A stretch of DNA of 64,000 bases from Treponema sp. (GTDB lineage Bacteria > Spirochaetota > Spirochaetia > Treponematales > Treponemataceae): positions 93,827 through 157,826 of the forward strand of contig JAFUDX010000028.1 of NCBI GenBank assembly GCA_017464425.1. The letters are read 5' to 3'. Position numbers and translations under genes: made by a program. Position 1 is the first letter of the stretch. The number at the start of each line of letters is the position of its first letter. The notes under the pieces are model-generated. The model saw only the letters and a list, made by a program, of their open reading frames with translations. It did no database searches and was not told the origin of the DNA. This document shows, one piece after another, positions 60,224 to 64,000 of the stretch.

Positions 60224-61491
60224 TAAGCCTTAAACTCGTCCACTCCCGCTAAATCGAGCGTGCTGAACAAATCATCAATCGTCTCTCTGCGGCGGATTTC
60301 CTTCACGCTGCCGTCTTCGCGCAAAAGAAGCTCGCCGCACCGCAATTTTCCGTTGTAGTTAAAGCCCATTGCCCGACCGTGTGCGCCCGCGTCGTGGATA
60401 ATCACCAAGTCGCCGATGTCAATCTTCGGCAATTCGCGCTGAACAGCGAATTTGTCACAGTTCTCGCAGAGCGAGCCGACCACATCGTACACATGGTCGC
60501 GCGGAGCATTTTCTTTGCCGCTAACCGTAACTTCGTGGTACGCGCCATACATGCCCGGTCGCATCAAGTCCGCCATGCAAGAATCCAAGCCAATGTACTC
60601 GCGGTAGATGTGCTTTTCGTGGATTGCCTTTGCAACGAGCCAGCCATACGGACCCGTAATCGGGCGACCGCATTCCCAGTAAATTTCAAGCGGGTCAAGA
60701 CCTGCGGGAACGACAACGCGGTCATATTCAGCACGGATTCCCTGTGCCACTTCGTCGTAGTCGACTGCTTTTTGCTCGGGCTTGTACGGAATTCCCAATC
60801 CTCCGCCCAAGTCCACGAATTCGATTCGTATGCCAAGCTTTTCTTTGACTTCCGCCGCAAGTTCAAACACGAGTTTTGCCGTGTCAACGAAGAACGCGGG
60901 ATTGAGTTCGTTTGAGGCGACCATCGTGTGCAAGCCGAAGTGCTGAACGCCCTCTTCCTTGCAGATTTTGTAGGCTTCAATCATCTGCTCGCGCGTAAGA
61001 CCGTATTTGGCTTCTTCTGGCTTTCCGATGATTGAGTTGCATCCCTGTTTTTCGCTTCCAGGATTGTAGCGGAAACAGATTGTGTCGGGCAATGTTCCGC
61101 CGAGTGCGTTCTTTAAGAACGGAATGTGCGTGATGTCGTCGAGGTTGATGATATTTCCGTTCGCCGCCGCGTATTTGTATTCGTTTGCGGGCGTTTCGTT
61201 CGAGGTGAACATGACATGCTTACCTTTGATTCCGCTCATCGCCGAAAGCATGAGTTCGGGCAAACTTGAACAGTCCGCGCCACAGCCTTCGCTTGCCAAA
61301 ATCTTCAATATATATGGGTTCGGGCAGGCTTTGACCGCGTAGTACTCTCGGAACGCAGGAAAAATCGAAAAGGCTTTTGTGAACCGTCGCATGTTCTCGC
61401 GGATTGCTTTTTCGTCATACAAATAGAAAGGAGTTGGAAATTTCTCCGCCAATTTTACTAATTCTTCGTGATTTAAAGGAAATGTTTTCAT
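60223..61491 (-). CDS. lysA: Diaminopimelate decarboxylase-type PLP enzyme
   Basis: A 422-residue fold-III PLP decarboxylase. PLP-lysine in YYAVKACPN, glycine loop LGGGLGIPY, ECGRPITGPYG and CENCDKFA motifs fit LysA. In Treponema, whose peptidoglycan can hold ornithine, another diamino acid may be the substrate; not decidable here. Confidence 0.82.
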   Translation of the reverse strand: MKTFPLNHEELVKLAEKFPTPFYLYDEKAIRENMRRFTKAFSIFPAFREYYAVKACPNPYILKILASEGCGADCSSLPELMLSAMSGIKGKHVMFTSNETPANEYKYAAANGNIINLDDITHIPFLKNALGGTLPDTICFRYNPGSEKQGCNSIIGKPEEAKYGLTREQMIEAYKICKEEGVQHFGLHTMVASNELNPAFFVDTAKLVFELAAEVKEKLGIRIEFVDLGGGLGIPYKPEQKAVDYDEVAQGIRAEYDRVVVPAGLDPLEIYWECGRPITGPYGWLVAKAIHEKHIYREYIGLDSCMADLMRPGMYGAYHEVTVSGKENAPRDHVYDVVGSLCENCDKFAVQRELPKIDIGDLVIIHDAGAHGRAMGFNYNGKLRCGELLLREDGSVKEIRRRETIDDLFSTLDLAGVDEFKA

Positions 61492-61514
61492 AATGCGAGT
61501 ATTTTACAGTTTTC

Positions 61515-61542
61515 TTGCTTTTATGAAAATATGTGCTATAAT
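61515..61542 (+). promoter_or_regulatory. Promoter of the EAL protein gene
   Basis: TTGCTT and TATAAT with a 16-base spacer, 64 bases before the start codon. Confidence 0.6.
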
Positions 61543-61606
61543 AGAGTTCGGTGGGGATTAAGACAGTTTTAAAAGAATAGTAAATTCAGAAGGCACAGTG
61601 CATTTC

Positions 61607-63856
61607 ATGAAAAAAAAGTTTTACATCAATTCAAACATAGAGCGACTTTTCTCACTTTTTGGAACGCTTGTCATTATACTCGTTCTTAATATTATTCTCG
61701 CAAACACGCTTCTCAAAAAAATTCAGCATGACGCAAAAGCCACTTTCATTGAGCAATGCGTGGACACGGTTGAAGACTATTCGCTCGCCCTGCAAACAAA
61801 ACTTCGGACGCTTGAATCTGAAATCGACATCACTTATGCAAAACTCGCTTACAAAACGCTTTCCCCCGAAGTAATTCAAGAATTGCTTCTCAGAGAAAAA
61901 GCCAATCTTTCCATCAATTTTAACGAAATCATCTATTCGGACATAAAGGGCGACACCTACAATTTTTACGGAGAAGAACACAACATCGCTGACCGCGAGT
62001 ATTTCAAAAACATCATGAGCGGCAAGACCGATTTTTATGTGAGCAAAGTACTTGAGTCAAAACACAACGGCGAGCCGATTATCGTGTTTGCCCGCCCTTT
62101 GTACGATGAAACGAACAGAATCACGGGCGTGCTCTGCGCAGGTTGCACAATTGAAACAATCGGCTCATTTATCGATGAAATTAAAATCGGCACAGACAAA
62201 AAAATGAGCGTGCGCGACACAGACGGCAAATTCATCAAACATTATAATCCCTCATGGACAAACTGGTCGTTCCATTCGGGAGTTAAAAAGCCAACTGATT
62301 TTATCGAAACTGAAAAAATCGACACCGTTATGCGCACAACCGATGTCGAAGGAAATGATGTCTACCTTTTCTACAAAGAATTGGAAAATGCTCCGTGGAT
62401 TATCGGATTGACGATTCCATTCGATGAATTTGCCAAAATAGACAAAAAGCAAGAAGACTATCAGGATTTTATTCTTGAAGTCATCATCATCGCGCTTGCG
62501 CTCATTTTCCTTTTGGAAATATGGCTTCACTCGGTTTTAGAACGGCATCAGATTCTCTCAACGCACATTGATTCGGTCACGCACTTGTGGGTTCGCGCCT
62601 ATTTTGAAAAAGAAGCGAATAAAATGCTCAAACGCTATTCAAACTCGAAATTCATCATGATTGAAAGCGACATTCGTGGCTTCAAATTCATCAATCAGAA
62701 TCAGGGCGAAGGAAAAGCGAACCAAATTCTGCTTCAATTCTCAAAAATTCTCTACGAAACCACAAAATCGTTCGACGGCATTTTGAGTCGTGGCTATGCA
62801 GACCATTTCTATATTTTCATAAAAATCACTTCGGTGCACAAGGCAATGCACTTCTTTAAAGAATCACTCGCGCGAATCACCGAAGAAATCAAAGAATTGG
62901 AATTTCCGTTTACGCCAAAGTTCGGAATCTCGTTCTTCATTCCCAAAAAAATGGATTCTTCCATCACCGCGCAGACTTTAATCAGCCGAGCGCATTTTGC
63001 AAAAGGCTCTATCAAAGAAAACGCTCTGCAACAATTTGCTATTTATGACGAAAAACTGCTCCAACATTCAAGCGAAGAAAATTACATCGAAACGCACATG
63101 GAAAACGCGCTCGAAAACGAAGAATTCTTCCTTATGTATCAGCCGAAAATCGATTTGCTCACCGACAAAGTGGTGGGCGCGGAAGCCCTCGTGCGCTGGC
63201 AAAGCCCCGAACTTGGGTTCATGCCGCCCAATTCGTTCATTCCGCTTTTTGAGCGCAACAATTTCGTTGTCAAACTTGATTTTTATGTCTATGAACAAGT
63301 GTTCAAATTCTTGCGGAAGTGCATGGACGAGGGAGAGCCAGTTGTGCCCGTTTCGGTGAACATGAGCCGAAACCACGACAAGCCAGAGCGATTCGTGCAT
63401 GATTTTACGGCACTGCTCAAAAAATACGATGTTCCGCCAGCGCTCGTTGAAGTGGAATTGCTTGAACGCTCTTCAATGGACAAAAATATTCTGCGCGAAG
63501 TCACGCTCATGCTCCAAAAAGAAGGATTCAAGGTCGCAATGGACGATTTTGGTTCGGGTGAAAGTTCGCTCAACATGCTCTCAACGATTCCCGTGAATGT
63601 GCTTAAATTCGACCGCTCGTTTCTCTTCGCTTCTGACGCAAAAGAAGGGAAACTTGACGAAACAAGCGAGAATTTTATCGAAACGCTCGTGGATTTGGGC
63701 AAAAATCTCAAAAAAGAGACGATTTTTGAAGGCGTGGAAACCCAAGAACAGCGCGATTTCTTGCGAAAAATCAAGTGCGACCAAGTGCAGGGCTATTTCT
63801 ATTCAAAACCGCTCCGCGAAGAAGAATTCATGGAATTCTTGAAGAAACACAGATAA
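61607..63856 (+). CDS. Cache-type sensor with degenerate GGDEF and active-looking EAL domain
   Basis: A 749-residue membrane signalling protein. Helix about 15-37, extracytoplasmic sensor (EEHNIADREYFKNIMSGKTD is dCache-like), second helix about 285-310, a GGDEF-type domain whose motif reads RGYADHF and so is inactive, and an EAL domain with EALVRW, EVELLE, MDDFGSGESS, KFDRSF, EGVE and QGYFYSKP. It should degrade c-di-GMP in response to an external signal. Confidence 0.9.
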   Translation: MKKKFYINSNIERLFSLFGTLVIILVLNIILANTLLKKIQHDAKATFIEQCVDTVEDYSLALQTKLRTLESEIDITYAKLAYKTLSPEVIQELLLREKANLSINFNEIIYSDIKGDTYNFYGEEHNIADREYFKNIMSGKTDFYVSKVLESKHNGEPIIVFARPLYDETNRITGVLCAGCTIETIGSFIDEIKIGTDKKMSVRDTDGKFIKHYNPSWTNWSFHSGVKKPTDFIETEKIDTVMRTTDVEGNDVYLFYKELENAPWIIGLTIPFDEFAKIDKKQEDYQDFILEVIIIALALIFLLEIWLHSVLERHQILSTHIDSVTHLWVRAYFEKEANKMLKRYSNSKFIMIESDIRGFKFINQNQGEGKANQILLQFSKILYETTKSFDGILSRGYADHFYIFIKITSVHKAMHFFKESLARITEEIKELEFPFTPKFGISFFIPKKMDSSITAQTLISRAHFAKGSIKENALQQFAIYDEKLLQHSSEENYIETHMENALENEEFFLMYQPKIDLLTDKVVGAEALVRWQSPELGFMPPNSFIPLFERNNFVVKLDFYVYEQVFKFLRKCMDEGEPVVPVSVNMSRNHDKPERFVHDFTALLKKYDVPPALVEVELLERSSMDKNILREVTLMLQKEGFKVAMDDFGSGESSLNMLSTIPVNVLKFDRSFLFASDAKEGKLDETSENFIETLVDLGKNLKKETIFEGVETQEQRDFLRKIKCDQVQGYFYSKPLREEEFMEFLKKHR

Positions 63857-63862
63857 AAAAAT

Positions 63863-63951
63863 CCACAGATTAGCACAGATAAACACAGATTCTTCAACTC
63901 TTTCAAAATCGGAAAATTATAATCTGTGAAAATCGGTGCGTATCTGTGGAT
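63863..63951. repeat. CACAGAT-type inverted repeat
   Basis: CCACAGATTAGCACAGAT and a further unit (63863-63891) face AATCTGTGAAAATCGG and TATCTGTGG (63921-63950). It forms a long imperfect hairpin after the EAL gene. Confidence 0.6.
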
Positions 63952-63981
63952 AAAAATTAAGAAAAAGGATAATCTATCAGT

Positions 63982-64000
63982 ATGAAACCAACATTACTTG
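63982..64000 (+). CDS. Start of a gene cut by the window edge
   Basis: ATG at 63982, preceded by AAAAAGGATAATC, opens MKPTLL before the edge. This start is common in a nucleotidyltransferase family, but six residues are too few to assign it. Confidence 0.4.

Noticed and set aside
61543..61606. c-di-GMP riboswitch before the EAL gene
   Set aside because: The leader is only about 60 bases and lacks the paired helices and conserved loops of known c-di-GMP aptamers.

Overview
The window comes from a spirochaete, most likely a gut or oral Treponema. The main reasons are the gene order cheA, cheW fused to a CheR-like domain, cheX, cheY (the Treponema chemotaxis operon), a PurE of the CO2-using type with no purK beside it, and the many short cell-envelope and signalling proteins of that style. 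No 16S gene is present, so the genus is an inference.

Bases 1 to about 31,038 are most of a Mu-like transposable prophage; its left end lies outside the window. Its layout is unusual. The regulatory and transposition genes (Ner-like protein, DUF3164, winged-helix protein, DUF3102 protein, MuA, MuB, GemA, Mor) sit in the middle of the genome (20.0 to 13.2 kb) and are read leftward. They run on into protease/scaffold, major head protein and the whole contractile tail (13.2 kb to the left edge). The repressor (20.2 kb), a membrane protein, the lysis cassette, terminase, portal and F-like protein (20.2 to 29.1 kb) are read rightward. Late genes are therefore split into two divergent arms. The far right holds a terminator, a tRNA-like sequence, small accessory genes, a broken Com-like zinc-finger gene, an ASCH-type protein where Mu carries mom, and a repeat-rich terminus that abuts a host flippase gene.

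Several regulatory devices are visible in the phage: a strong early promoter, a -1 frameshift heptamer in the tail chaperone gene, an internal start for a scaffold protein, a perfect terminator hairpin whose loop begins exactly with the protease start codon, and three copies of a roughly 28-bp palindrome linked to the DUF3102 gene and the right end.

Bases 31 to 39.5 kb are a host accessory area: a flippase, an XRE regulator with phased upstream repeats, a pentameric ligand-gated ion channel homologue, a five-gene leftward operon with three DUF2589 paralogues, a lone tyrosine recombinase, AzlCD and two tRNAs (Glu-CTC, Gln-CTG).

Bases 39.6 to 64 kb are core chromosome: RsgA, MutS2, a MATE exporter, the chemotaxis operon, rubrerythrin, purine synthesis genes (purM, purN, purE) around a CHASE2-cyclase-like protein, NudC, an outer-membrane barrel, an S1-domain protein, a LysA-type decarboxylase and an EAL-domain phosphodiesterase. 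CACAGAT-rich repeats and hairpins fill several gaps here.
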